Part shown: positions 49,225-59,333 of the stretch, one piece after another | How positions within the stretch are numbered: the stretch's first letter is position 1 | How the letters are laid out: each line of letters opens with the position of its first letter | Assembly: GCF_950295315.1 (NCBI RefSeq) | Contig: NW_026647188.1 | Location: 1,488,001 to 1,552,000 of the forward strand | Length of the DNA stretch: 64,000 nucleotides | Direction of reading: 5' to 3' | Source: Erinaceus europaeus | Taxonomy: Eukaryota > Chordata > Mammalia > Eulipotyphla > Erinaceidae | The notes under the pieces: generated by a model | The model's input: the letters and a program-made list of their open reading frames with translations, nothing else | What the model was told of the DNA's origin: nothing | Databases searched by the model: none | Program-made: the position numbers and the translations under genes

Positions 49225-49486
49225 ATGCCAGCCGGTCGGGCCGGACGGTCGCCGCCGCCGCCGCCCGTTCGGGACCGGGGCCGGTGCGGAGAGCCGCTTG
49301 TCCTGGGAAGCGGGGCGCGGCCAGAAATGTGGCCGCCCCCTCGCCCGTCACGCACTGCACGTTCGTGGGGAACCTGGTGCTAAACCATTCGTAGACGACC
49401 TGCTTCTGGGTCAGGGTTTCTTACGTAGCAGAGCAGCTCCCTCGCTGCGATCTATTGAAAGTCAGCCCTAGACACGAGGGTTAGTC
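49225..49486 (+). rRNA. 3' end of 28S rRNA, truncated and decayed (pseudogene fragment)
   Basis: The last ~200 bp match the extreme 3' end of mammalian 28S rRNA as I remember it. Recognisable segments include 'aaaccattcgtagacgacct' (49382-49401), 'acgtagcagagcagctccct' (49423-49442) and 'gcgatctattgaaagtcagc' (49447-49466). The mature end would fall at about 49486. Homology fades upstream of about 49265, where mammals carry a variable GC-rich expansion segment; the start given is approximate. The bulk of 28S, including the peptidyl-transferase and sarcin-ricin regions, is absent. Differences from the remembered sequence include four CpG transitions (49323, 49356, 49378, 49413) plus changes at 49421 and 49470. 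This suggests a non-functional copy rather than an active gene. In a live rDNA unit this would be part of the 60S ribosomal subunit RNA made by RNA polymerase I. Confidence 0.88.
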
Positions 49487-49853
49487 TTGCTCTCGCCCTC
49501 TCCCACCCTCTCGGGGGTGGGGGGAGGTGGAGGGGCGGGGTCGATCCATCCATCCATCCCGTCCGGCCCCTGCCCTGCCCTGCCTTCTCCCATCCATCCA
49601 TCTCCGCCTGGGCGTCTGGGCTCAGGAGAAGGGGGGGGGACGCGGCGCACTCCGCCAGTGCGGCGGCGCGTTCGCGCGAACGCCCGGCCCGCCGCTGGGC
49701 CCTTGCGGGAGCTCTTGCCTAGCCCGCCGCCGGGCCCTCGCGGGCGCTCTTGCCCATCCGCCCAACCGCTGCCCGGGAGGCGGGTGTGGGGGGGTGGCAA
49801 AGCGCCTCGAGGCGTCGGCGCGGTGCTCGCGCCTGTCCTCCTAGACCGGCCGT
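49487..49853 (+). other. 3' external-transcribed-spacer-like segment
   Basis: GC-rich stretch of 367 bp between the 28S end and the first Sal box, with C/T-rich runs and CATC repeats. Its length is close to what I recall for the human 3' ETS and shorter than the mouse one. No gene is recognised; the proline/glycine-rich open frames follow the base composition. Confidence 0.65.
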
Positions 49854-49864
49854 GGGTCGACCAG
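49854..49864 (+). terminator. Sal box T1 (TTF-I site)
   Basis: Exact GGGTCGACCAG, the core of the mammalian RNA polymerase I terminator. It is the first box after the 28S end, 368 bp downstream. Confidence 0.8.
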
Positions 49865-49953
49865 CAGCCCGCTCCCGACTCCGGATGGCGGCAGAGTCCG
49901 CAGTCGCAGCGCGGCCACCGGATGGATCATCGGCCCGCGGTTGTGGAGGCGGC

Positions 49954-49964
49954 GGGTCGACCAG
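49954..49964 (+). terminator. Sal box T2 (TTF-I site)
   Basis: Exact GGGTCGACCAG, 100 bp after T1, within the 'ttgtggaggc...agtcccttgggactt' repeat. Confidence 0.8.
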
Positions 49965-50076
49965 CAGTCCCTTGGGACTTTGTCGCTGGCGGAGCTGCTC
50001 GCGGGTAGATCGGGCATCTGGATGAAGTCTGCCGTGGCACCCCCGGACCCCGGACCGCCTTCGTTGTGGAGTCGGT

Positions 50077-50087
50077 GGGTCGACCAG
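50077..50087 (+). terminator. Sal box T3 (TTF-I site)
   Basis: Exact GGGTCGACCAG, 123 bp after T2. Between T2 and T3 a degenerate box (gggtagatcgg, 50003-50013) occupies the place of 36455-36465 in C1. Confidence 0.8.
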
Positions 50088-50208
50088 CAGTCCCTTGGGA
50101 CTTAATCGCTGGATGAAGTCCGCCTTAGGATCCCAGGATCCCGCCACCGCGCCACCCCGCCACCCTGCCACCCTGCCGTTTCCTGGACTGCCGCCTTGTG
50201 GAGCCGGC

Positions 50209-50219
50209 GGGTCGACCAG
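50209..50219 (+). terminator. Sal box T4 (TTF-I site)
   Basis: Exact GGGTCGACCAG, 132 bp after T3 and the last of the cluster. Its equivalent in C1 is aggtcgaccag (36791-36801). Confidence 0.8.
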
Positions 50220-51101
50220 CACTCCCCTGGGACTTAGTCTCTGGCAGAAGAATTTGCGAGTTGGAATGGAAGTCTGAATGATGTTGCACTCTGGCTCCTT
50301 GAATCGCCGCAGGCTTCCTGGCCATGGTTGTGGAGCCTCAGGAATGAGGTTTTCTTAGCATAACCATTATCCTCTCTACCCCTGCTTGGCAAAACTTTGT
50401 ATCTTTCTGGCCAGAAATTTGCATTGTAAATGAGTGGGTGGGTTGGGGTGGAGTGGAGTGGAGTGAAGTGAAGGGTGAAGGGTGGTGGTGAGCAGAGTGT
50501 TGGGGATTCCTCAGAGTAAGGGTACCTGGTAGGTAGCCACCGCCCCCAATTTCCTTTCCCTCACCCCCCCACCATTTTTTATTCACTGGATTTATATATC
50601 TATATGGAGCAGAAAAGAAATGTCTGTATATAATATGTATCATGTCTGTCCAAGACCACACACACATTCCTTTAGAAAATAAAACTGGGGGAGGGGAACA
50701 ACACACATTGCTTGCTTGCTTGCTTGCTTGATGAATGTATGAATGAATAAAGCTGGGGGTTGTGTCACAAAGCTTTATTTCTGCTGTTGTTCATCTCAAG
50801 AGCTACTGAGGAACAGGATTCCCTGTCTTGCACCTACAGGTTTTGTGAAGGCACCAGGGACTGACTGAAGTTGTAACCTTAGAGGAGTCCAATACATGAA
50901 AGTCTTTTGCATAATCTTGGTATCACCTGGGTACCTTTCTCTCCTGTCTGATTCTATTTTAGTATATTCATTGTCTATTACATGTTTGAGAGAGCTTAAC
51001 AGATTGTGTGTGTGTGTGTGTGTGTGTGTTGGGGGGATGGGGCGTCAGGGGAGAAGAGAAGGCTGTGCATCTTTCTCTCTCAAGATAAACAAATTATCTT
51101 T

Positions 51102-51371
51102 AAAAAATATTTTATTTATTTACTTATTTATTCCCTTTTGTTGTCTTTGGTTTATTTTCGTCGCCTTTGTTGGATGGGGCAGAGAGGAGGGGAAGACAGA
51201 GAGAAAGATAGACATCTGCAGACCTGCTTCACTGCTGCTTGCTTGTGAAGCAACTAACTCCCCTGCAGGTGGGGAGCCAGGTGCTTGAACCGGGATCCTC
51301 ACACAGGTGGTCCTTGCCCTTTGTGCCACGTGCACGCTTGACCTGCTGTGCTCATGCCCGACTGACTCCCT
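51102..51371 (-). mobile_element. Type I SINE in C3
   Basis: Reverse-strand element, orthologous to 43299-43561 in C2. Confidence 0.8.
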
Positions 51372-51522
51372 TATTTATTTATTTATGAAAATTACAGGAG
51401 GAGACAGAAAGAACCAGACATCACCCCGTTACATATGGTACCCGGGGGGGGGGTTGAACTCGGGGGCCTCATGCTTGAGAGTTCAGTGCTCTATCCATCA
51501 GGCCACCTCCCGGATCACTAAA
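51372..51522 (-). mobile_element. Type III SINE in C3
   Basis: Reverse-strand element, orthologous to 43562-43735 in C2 with a shorter (TAAA)n tail. A G run of nine lies at 51443-51452. Confidence 0.75.
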
Positions 51523-52182
51523 TTATCTTTATGTCTTGGATAGAGATAGCCAGAAATTGAGAGGGAAGGGGTGGGGGGAGTGGGGGAGAGAAAGAGAGAC
51601 ACCTGCAGCCCTGCTTCACTACTTGTGAAAGAAGAGGAAAGAATACAGAAAGCAGGGTGTGTCCTTCTCCTCCTCCTCCTCCTCCTTCTCCTTCTCCCAA
51701 CAGCACTGCTCAGCTGTGGCTTATGGTGGTGTGGGGGCTGGAACCTGGGACCTTGGAGTCTCAGTGCTTGAGTTTGTTTGCGTAAACATTATGCTCTTTC
51801 ACTCACCCTTTATTTGCTTGCTTGCTTGCTTGCTTTCTCTTTTGATTTTTCCTTCTCCTCCCTCTACAAACACCCACCCCCCACTAAATTTCATGCTGGA
51901 CTACTTTGGCCTCAGGAAAACAGTTCGAGCTACCTCAACTTGAAAACAACAACAAAACAAACAAACAAACAAAAAAACCAAAAAACAAAAAAAAGAAAGA
52001 AAAGAAAAGAAAAGAAAAAAGAAAGCACATTTCATTCCCCCCTCCCCCCTCTCTCTGCAGCTTGGAAACAACAACAACAACAGTTGAGTGTTGAGGGAAG
52101 ATAAAAAAGACCATCCCGCCCCAAAGCTGGGACTATCTGCATCTGAATGAAGCCTTTGAAAGGATGGTCCACACTGGCAATA

Positions 52183-52230
52183 TCCAGTTCATTCATTCAT
52201 TCATTCATTCATTCATTCATTCATTCATTC
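52183..52230. repeat. (TTCA)n microsatellite in C3
   Basis: Uninterrupted ATTC/TTCA tetranucleotides; shorter at 38595-38632 and 44412-44446. Confidence 0.95.
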
Positions 52231-52678
52231 TCCTTACAAAAGAAAGGACACATCTCCTGGTCTCCATCTCCCCAACTTGTGGTCAGTGGTCATTTCCCCA
52301 TGAAAAATAAAATAAATGAATAAAAGAAATTTCTTCCGCGGGGGAGGGGGAACCCCAGGCTACAGACACAGGCAGAGGAGGAGGAGCCATGAACAAGCTC
52401 TTTGCTTCCAGCATTGAAATCCTAATGAGAGAAAGATGTCAGTCTGTCATCTATGGCATGGAAGTAACAGACTTTGGGGTGGGGGTCGGGGTGGGGGGAG
52501 TGTTCAGCTCTTGGGACATGATGGGAGAGGAGGACCTAGAGGGGGTTGAAGAGTTATGTGGAAAGATGAGACATGTTGTGCATGTACAAACTGTTTTATT
52601 TTTCTGTCGACTGTAAACCATTAACAACACCACCCATGAAGGAAGGAAGGAAGGAAGGGAGGGAGGAAGGAAGGAAAC

Positions 52679-52722
<44 letters not shown>

Positions 52723-52879
52723 AGGTCTCCTGTGAGCCTGCTGCATATCACCATGCCTTTTCTGGCTAGAGGCCCCAGATGTCCCAAGGCAAAGCACACC
52801 ACTGTCAAACCAGAAAAGACCAGTGTTCCCATCTGCCTATTTCAGTGCCTCCGGTCCTATGATTGAAATATATACATAC

Positions 52880-52929
<50 letters not shown>

Positions 52930-53257
52930 TTATCCTCCTTCTCCTCCTCCTCCTCCTCCTCCTCCTCCTCCTTCTTCTTCTTATCCCTCCAGGGTTATTG
53001 CTGGGCTCCTTGCCTGCACCATGAATCCACAGCTCCCAGGGGCCATTTTTCCCCCTTTTGTTGCCCTTGTTTATCCTCCTTCTTGCCCCCCACCCCAGCA
53101 CTGCTCAACTCTCCTTTATGTTGGGGGGGTGGAGAATCAAACCTGGTAGGTGGTAGACTCAGGCATGAGTCTCTGTGATAAACCTATTCCTTTGTTAATG
53201 GTGAAAAGTGTGGAAGTGGGCGACCTACCAAAAGACAGGCATATACACAACTCTCTC

Positions 53258-53324
<67 letters not shown>

Positions 53325-54245
53325 TTTTGTTCTAAGTCCCATCTCTAATAAAATACTTTGGGGGGGACTGGGAGGGAGGGAGGGAGAGAGAGAGAGATGG
53401 ATGAAAGTAACCCGGAAAAATGCCATTTCTTTGCATGCGATCAGAAAAGGTTCAGAATAAAACATCATTTTACATTTAAAATGAGAACATCTAAGAGTGT
53501 ACGAGACAGCAACAAAGATGAAAATAGGTGGAACTCCACAGATGTTGGTGCGTGTGTGCGCGCACGTGTGTGTGTGTGCATGTGTGTATAAAGGCCATTT
53601 ACACATTGACATCCCCCCCCCACACACAGGCATACACACACAGAAAAGGTGGAGGGATTAGGCCTCCTTTCTTTTCTAAGAATTCACCCCTCTCCCCTTT
53701 GGGAGGGGTATATAGTTTCCTAAATACACCTACCCCAAGCCCGGAAAAAAAATTGATTTTTGAGTAATTAATTAATTGACTGCTTCACTTTAATTCATTG
53801 ACTGGGCCCCCCTTCCTCCTCCTCCTCCTCCTCCTCTACCACCACCACTACCATCCCTTTTTAAATTATTTATTTTCTCACTCTCTCCCTTCTTGCCTTG
53901 AGTCCCCTCACCATGTGACACATGCCCTCTGATGGAGGCATCACTAAAACTATCCATTTACATGGTAATAGGGTTCAGGACACAAAGGTTTGTCACTTTA
54001 TTTTCATTTAATTTTATTTTATTTAAGATTGTACTTATTTCTGAAGCAGAAAGATACGAAGGGAGACAGAGAAAGAGCCAGACATCACTCTGGTACTGTG
54101 CTGCCAGGGGTCGAACTCAGGACCTCCTCTTCGTTGAAGGTCCAATACTTTATTTATCCACCGCGTAACCTTCTGGACCGCCACAATGTAACTTTTCATT
54201 TCATAGGAAGAAATCTAAGAAACCACAGTGAGAACCACTGAGGAT

Positions 54246-54261
54246 GAAAAGAGATGGAACT
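54246..54261. repeat. Target-site duplication, left copy
   Basis: 16-bp direct repeat flanking the SINE at 54262-54548; the right copy is 54549-54564. Confidence 0.93.
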
Positions 54262-54548
54262 GGGAGTCGGGCTGTAGCGCAGTGGGTTAAGCGCAGGTGG
54301 CGCAAAGCACAAGGACCTGCATAAGGATCACAGTTCGAACCCTGGCTCCCCAACTGCAGTGGAGTCGCTTCACATGCGGTGAAGCAGGTCTGCAGGTGTC
54401 TATCTTTCTCTCCTCCTCTCTGTCTTCCCCTCCTCTCTCCATTTCTCTCTGTCCTAACCCCCACCACCAACAACAATAATAACTACAACAATAAAACAAC
54501 AAGGGCAACAAAAGGGAATAAATAAATAAAATAAATATTAAAAAAAAA
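54262..54548 (+). mobile_element. Type I SINE with intact target-site duplication
   Basis: Full-length 287-bp element. It has a tRNA-like head with A box 'tagcgcagtggg' (54275-54286) and B box 'agttcgaaccc' (54332-54342), the 'ctgcagtggagtcgcttcac' body, a CT-rich stretch, CAA/AATAAT repeats and an A-rich tail. It is flanked by a perfect 16-bp direct repeat, gaaaagagatggaact (54246-54261 and 54549-54564). C2 has the uninterrupted empty site near 46491-46506. An RNA polymerase III promoter and LINE-type integration are implied by the structure. Confidence 0.93.
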
Positions 54549-54621
54549 GAAAAGAGATGGAACTCCAAAGGCAGTGGTGTGTTGTTTTCATGTCTTTCTC
54601 ACACCCTGTACTCTGTCTCTG

Positions 54622-54654
<33 letters not shown>

Positions 54655-54671
54655 GGAAAGAATGGAAGGAC

Positions 54672-55090
54672 TGGGGAGGCCCGCGTGGTAGTGCAGAGGG
54701 TTAAGTACACATGGCAGGGAGCAGACCTGCAGACCTTCTTCACTGCTTCTTCGAGCCTCCCTCCAGCCCCACCCGCCATGCGAGAGGCTCTCAACCTGGG
54801 ATGCCCACCCTGGTCCTTGCACTTTGTACCATGTGCTCCCAAACCACAGCGCTACAGTCAAGCCCCCTCCCAACCCCCACCCCAAGGTGTCTGTCTTTCT
54901 CTCCCCCTCTCTGTCTTCCCCTCCTCTCCGGATTTCTCTCTATCCTATCCGACAACAATGACAGCAATAATAACAACGGTAATGATGAACAACCAGGGCC
55001 ATACAAAGCGGGGGGGGGGGGGGTCGGGGATGGCCTCTAGGAGCAGTGGATTCCTACTGTAGGCAGGGAACCACAGACATAAACCTGGGT
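54672..55090 (+). mobile_element. Type I-like SINE, diverged, in C3
   Basis: Forward element parallel to 46603-46985 and 40805-41225. A run of 13 G (55010-55022) interrupts its 3' block. Confidence 0.6.
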
Positions 55091-55481
55091 GGAGGGCGGG
55101 GGGGAGAGGAAGGACACTTAGGTCTACTTTTCCTTTCCTAGAACACTCCCCCTGCACTGATGTTGCTGTTGCTGTTGTTGCCATTCTAGGAGGGTGTTCA
55201 CCAACTGTGAAGCGACTCCCCTGCAGGTGGGGATCCGGGGGCTTGAACCGGGATCCTTCCTCCCATCCTTGAGCTTTGCATCAAGCGCGATTAACCTGCT
55301 GCATTATTGCCGGACTCCCATTAATGTTATGTTTTAATTTTTACCAGAGCACTGCTCAGCTCTTGTTTTCTTTACTTTTCTCTTTTTCTTTTTTTCTTTT
55401 TTTTCCTGTTTGTTTGTATTATGGCTGGCGCTCAGTGCCTGCTTGCACTACAAATCCACTGCTCCTGGAGGTTGTTATTCC

Positions 55482-55614
55482 CAACAACAACAACCACAAC
55501 AATAACCACCACAGTGACCAAGCAACAAGGGCAGTGAAAGGGGAACAAATGGAGTACAGGAGCTGTGCATTATTCATGGTGCAGGCACTGAGCTGAGGCA
55601 ATAACCCCTGAGGC
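55482..55614 (+). mobile_element. Type I SINE, 3' part, cut by the C3/B junction
   Basis: Starts at (CAA)n and keeps the long-form 3' block. The tRNA-like head present at 58618-58740 is missing. Confidence 0.72.
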
Positions 55615-55899
55615 AATCAATCCATAAATGACTAAGTAATACAGGAGACAGAGATGTATATGTCCCTGTGTGTTTCCACTGAGTTAATGTAAATGCACTT
55701 TTATTTATTTCTTCATTTATTTATTACCTTGCCACGATAATTTCTTTTCATTGCTAAAAAAAGTGTCCCATCAAGGATACCAGGTGGTGCAACACCCAGT
55801 TAAGCACTCATGTTACAATGCAGGGGGACAGGGCATCAAGACCCTGGTCCCCACCTGCCTAGGGGAATCTTTACAAGTGGTGCAGAAGTGCTGCAGGTG
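55482..55899 (-). repeat. Family B, reverse orientation, partial unit
   Basis: Start of an inverted B unit, cut inside its type I SINE (55482-55614) by the junction with C3. AT-rich sequence and the head of a type II SINE follow. Confidence 0.85.
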
Positions 55900-55975
55900 A
55901 CTCTCTCTGTGTCTCAAACTCTTTACCCTCCCTTCCCTCTCAATTCCTGTCTATTTATTTCAATAAATAATCAAG
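55776..55975 (+). mobile_element. Type II SINE (tRNA-derived)
   Basis: Forward-strand copy of the resident B-unit SINE, reading head ('caggtggtgc'), body and 'caataaataatcaag' tail in order. Confidence 0.78.
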
Positions 55976-58900
55976 AAAATAGAAAGTAAAAAAATAAAAA
56001 GGAAAAGTAAATATTCCACTACTTCAATGGGGCTACTCAGGACAATGCTTTCCTTGTTAAGATCCTCACAGCATACCATATGCAAAAAGGCATAGACGCC
56101 ATGTATATTTTAACCCAGTTTTTATATTTATTTATTTAGGTGCTTATTCATTTTTGTTATTGATGAATTAATGTTTTACATTTGACATAGTCCACGGCTC
56201 TGACACCAGCGGTCTCAAATACCCAGAGATGGTACTCTGCCTCTACAAAACCAATCCATTGACCTGTCCATCCATCCCACCACCCATCCATCCATATATC
56301 CATCCATCCATCCATCCATCCACCAGTCAACCAAGTTAAGTACAAAAGGAGATCTCTCGTTGATTGGTGAAGACAAACAAAGATGCATAGGTAGGTTGCA
56401 AAGGGGCCAGTTCGGCTGAATAGGGCAGAGGGGCTGAACCAGGGAATGTGTTGGGGGTTGTGGGTGTGGCTGGGTTGAGCTGGAGACCCTGTGAGCTGGG
56501 TCACATCAGGGGCAGGGAGGGGGTGGAAGGGGTTGCAAACAGCTGTCACTGGAGAACCATCACAAGTGCTGGAGCTGTTGAGCAGGGCACCCGGAAGAGA
56601 GGACAGACAAAGGAGAGAAGCAAAGTGCAGAGGAGAGGAGAGGGAGACGATGGTGAGGACAGGAGAGGACAGGAGAGGACAGGAGTGGAAGGGACCTGAG
56701 AATCCTACCTGGACAAAGGCTGCATACAGACATCCAGGAAGGCAGGCAGGCATGCAGGCAGCTCTGGCCTGGGCTCCCTGGATCCCGGACGCACCATCAC
56801 CTGTCTTCTCTTGGCTGCCAGCCCTGAGGTCCCTCGTCAGTCAGCACTGTCTTCCCATCCTTCTGTCCCTCTGTGCCAGGGCCCAGGCGTCTGGGCGCTG
56901 TTGCCTGACCTAGTGGCAGAGCAGTTGGGCTGCCCAGTGCCAGTGTGGCCAGCACAGATTGCCAGGGGCTAGGACATCACAGAGGGCTACTGTTGTTGCT
57001 AGGCCATGGGGACACTGCCCATCCAGTTGACCAGCAGCCATGAGCCCCATGCTGAACTTGACCTGAGGGGTGGTGGCCAGCCACCAGAGCCAGAGCCCCA
57101 GGCCAAAGCAGGTGCTGGTCGGCCGGGCCAAGGGGCTATGGGCAGATTGGTGTGTGTCTGGGCATGGGGCTGGCATCTGACAGTCCAGGGCGGGGGACCA
57201 AGGTCTGGCAGGCCCCTGTCCCACCATGTGCACTGACACACAGTCTTGCTGACTGACTGACAGTCCCCGCCCCTGAGATACCCACACCAGGTCCCTGGTT
57301 GCCCTGAGCTGCCCCTGAGTGTTGGTGGGTGCCTGCCTGGACACATGCCTCCTTAATGGAGGCCTCCATTAATCCCGTTGCCGACTGACAGCTGTCTTCC
57401 TGCCCGTCCTCCTCCTCCTCCTCCTCCTCATCCTCCTCCTCTTCTTCCTCCTCCTCTTCCTCCTCCTCCTCCTCCTCCTCCACCTCATCTTCCTCTTCCT
57501 TATCCTCAGAGGAACTCACTCAGGGCCCCTGGCCTAGGAAGCCAGGGCTGCTGCTGTGGCTTCTGCAGCTTCTATCCAGTGGGTGGGTGCAGGAATCTGT
57601 TCCTGTCAGTCCCTGATTCCTGGGACCTTCCATGCCTCCAGCTCCCCCCATTCTCTAATCCAGAGCCCTCCTCAAGGATGCCCCCTTTCCCTTTGCCCTC
57701 TGTCCCCCAGCTCCCCAACTAACATCTACTGTGTGCCTCTCTGCTCTACTTTACTGCCACAATGCTTCCGCCCTTCAGGCCTGAGGGGCCCGATCCCAGG
57801 GCAGCTGCCATCTCACCATCCAGCAGGGGGACCTGCCCTAACCCCCTGCCACCACACCCACACACACAGCCCTGCACAACTCACGGGCTCCCCTGCCTGC
57901 AGACTGCCTCTAAAACAGTCTCCTTCTGCCCCTTAGCCCCTTACAGCCTCTGCCACGGCCCCCCACACTCACCTGGGCATGAGCAGTGCAGACATGCAAA
58001 CAGCTCCCCTCGCCCCCACTCCATTTGCTCCAAGGTTGTCAAGAGTCTTTATTTCATGCTGTAGGGGAGGGAGTTGAGACAGTCCAATGTCCTGGGGAGC
58101 AAGAACTGCAAACAGTCCATCTACAATGTAACATTTGGGTCTCAGGCCGCCCAATCCATAGTGCGCTGTGCAGACCTTTACTGGCAAAAACACCCCATCT
58201 GAGTGTGAGATCTTGCTGGGCTAGTGGCTCTTTCTGTGGACTAGGAGACACAGGCAGAGAGTTTTCAGGTTCAAAACCTGTACTTCCCAGAAGATGGTCA
58301 TTAGCTATGGTTAAAAAAAAAAAAAGGCTTTTTATTTTTTTTTCCCCCTGCCTGGGTAACCTGTCTGCTGCCTGTTTCTCAGTGAAAAAAGGGAAAATCT
58401 TTTTTGAAGGGAAAAGGACGGAAATGCAGGCAGGAGGACTCCGAGCAGGGTGGATGGGGAGTTGCTCCTGCCCTGGCACTAGAGCCCCAGCTGCTGTTCC
58501 AGGTGCTCTCTGATACCAGAGATCTCCGTGTGTCGTGTCATGACACTGTCTCCAGGACTGAACCTCAGGATAATGAGGATTCAAAATGAGGCAGGTCATA
58601 TTGCCTACAAAAGTAAATCCAAGGAGGTTTGCAGGTATGTCAGAGGGTTAAGGCCTTGTGGCGCTCATGAAAAGAGGGTACAGGTGGAAGAGTGTGGTGT
58701 CTGGCGCCCAAACCCCCACCTGCAGGAGAGTCTCTTCATAGGGGGTGAAGCAGGTCTTTAGGGGCTCTATCTTTCTCTCCCACTCTGTATTTCCCCTGCT
58801 CACTCCTTTTCTCTCTGTCTGATGCAAGGTCAGTAAGAACAACAACAACCGCAACAATAACCACCACAGGGACCAAGCAACAAGGGCAGTGAAAGGGGAA

Positions 58901-59256
58901 CAAATGGAGTGCATGAGCTGTGGATGATTCGTGGCGCAGGCACTGAGCTGAGGCAATAACCCCTGGAGGCAATCAATCCATAAATGAATAAGTTATACAG
59001 GTAACAGAGATGTATATGTCCCTGTGTGTTTCCACTGAGTTAATGAAAATGCACTTTTATTTACTTCTTCATTTATTTATTACCTTGCCACGAGAATTTC
59101 TTTTCATTGCTAAAAAAAAGTGTCCCATCAAGGGTAACAGGTGGTTCCACACCCAGTTAAGCACTCATGTTACAAAGCAGGGGCACTGGGCTTCAAGACC
59201 CTGGTCCCTACCTGCCGGAGGGAATCTTTTCAAGTGGTGTAGAAGTGCTGCAGGTG
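55900..59256 (-). repeat. Family B, reverse-oriented full unit B(-)1
   Basis: About 3.36 kb and clearly the reverse complement of the forward B units: (CCAT)n at 56262-56327, CCT tract 57403-57508, type I SINE 58618-58970. More diverged from B1-B4 than B3 and B4 are from each other. The open frames of 144-198 residues here are not kept in the other units. Confidence 0.9.
58618..58970 (+). mobile_element. Type I SINE, long form
   Basis: Resident SINE of the reverse B units: degraded tRNA-like head ('ggtatgtcagagggttaagg'), 'cccacctgcaggagagtctc' body, CT-rich part, CAA repeats, long-form 3' block. Confidence 0.72.
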
Positions 59257-59333
59257 ACTCTCTCTGTGTCTCAAACTCTCTATCTCTCCCTACCCTCTCA
59301 ATTGCTGTCTATTTATTCCAATAAATAATCAAG
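59132..59333 (+). mobile_element. Type II SINE (tRNA-derived)
   Basis: Resident SINE at the boundary of B(-)1 and B(-)2. Confidence 0.78.

Larger units (their letters stand above)
48815..50060. promoter_or_regulatory. CpG island
   Basis: The only strongly GC- and CpG-rich segment of the window. It includes a (CCG)n run (48882-48915) and many CG dinucleotides, against a CpG-poor background elsewhere. It spans an unidentified segment (48815-49190), the 28S 3' end, the transcribed-spacer-like stretch and the first Sal boxes. High CpG content is expected of rDNA; whether the left part is rDNA is unclear. Confidence 0.85.
50220..55481 (+). repeat. Family C unit C3: rDNA intergenic spacer following the terminators
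   Basis: Runs in parallel with C1 and C2 from the terminators to about 55481. There it ends inside a SINE-derived segment and the inverted B block begins. It contains type I and III SINEs (51102-51522), (TTCA)n (52183-52230), (GA)n (52686-52720), (TA)n (52868-52927), CCT-rich (52933-52985), (CT)n/(CA)n (53258-53322), and a young-looking SINE with a target-site duplication (54262-54548). No gene is recognised. Physical linkage to the 28S end and Sal boxes makes this the anchor for reading family C as rDNA spacer. Confidence 0.78.

Noticed and set aside
48676..49355. Open frames across the CpG island (for example 194 residues on the minus strand)
   Set aside because: Arginine/proline/glycine-rich translations of GC-rich DNA that run through the 28S rRNA fragment; no domain is seen.
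54262..54345. tRNA-like sequence with good A and B boxes
   Set aside because: It is the head of a SINE with tail and target-site duplication, not a tRNA gene: no acceptor stem pairing or anticodon arm was identified.
56409..56427. CENP-B-box-like motif ttcggctgaataggg (also near 59796)
   Set aside because: One of the required bases (CGGG) is changed to AGGG and other units lose the TTCG part; expected by chance in 64 kb.
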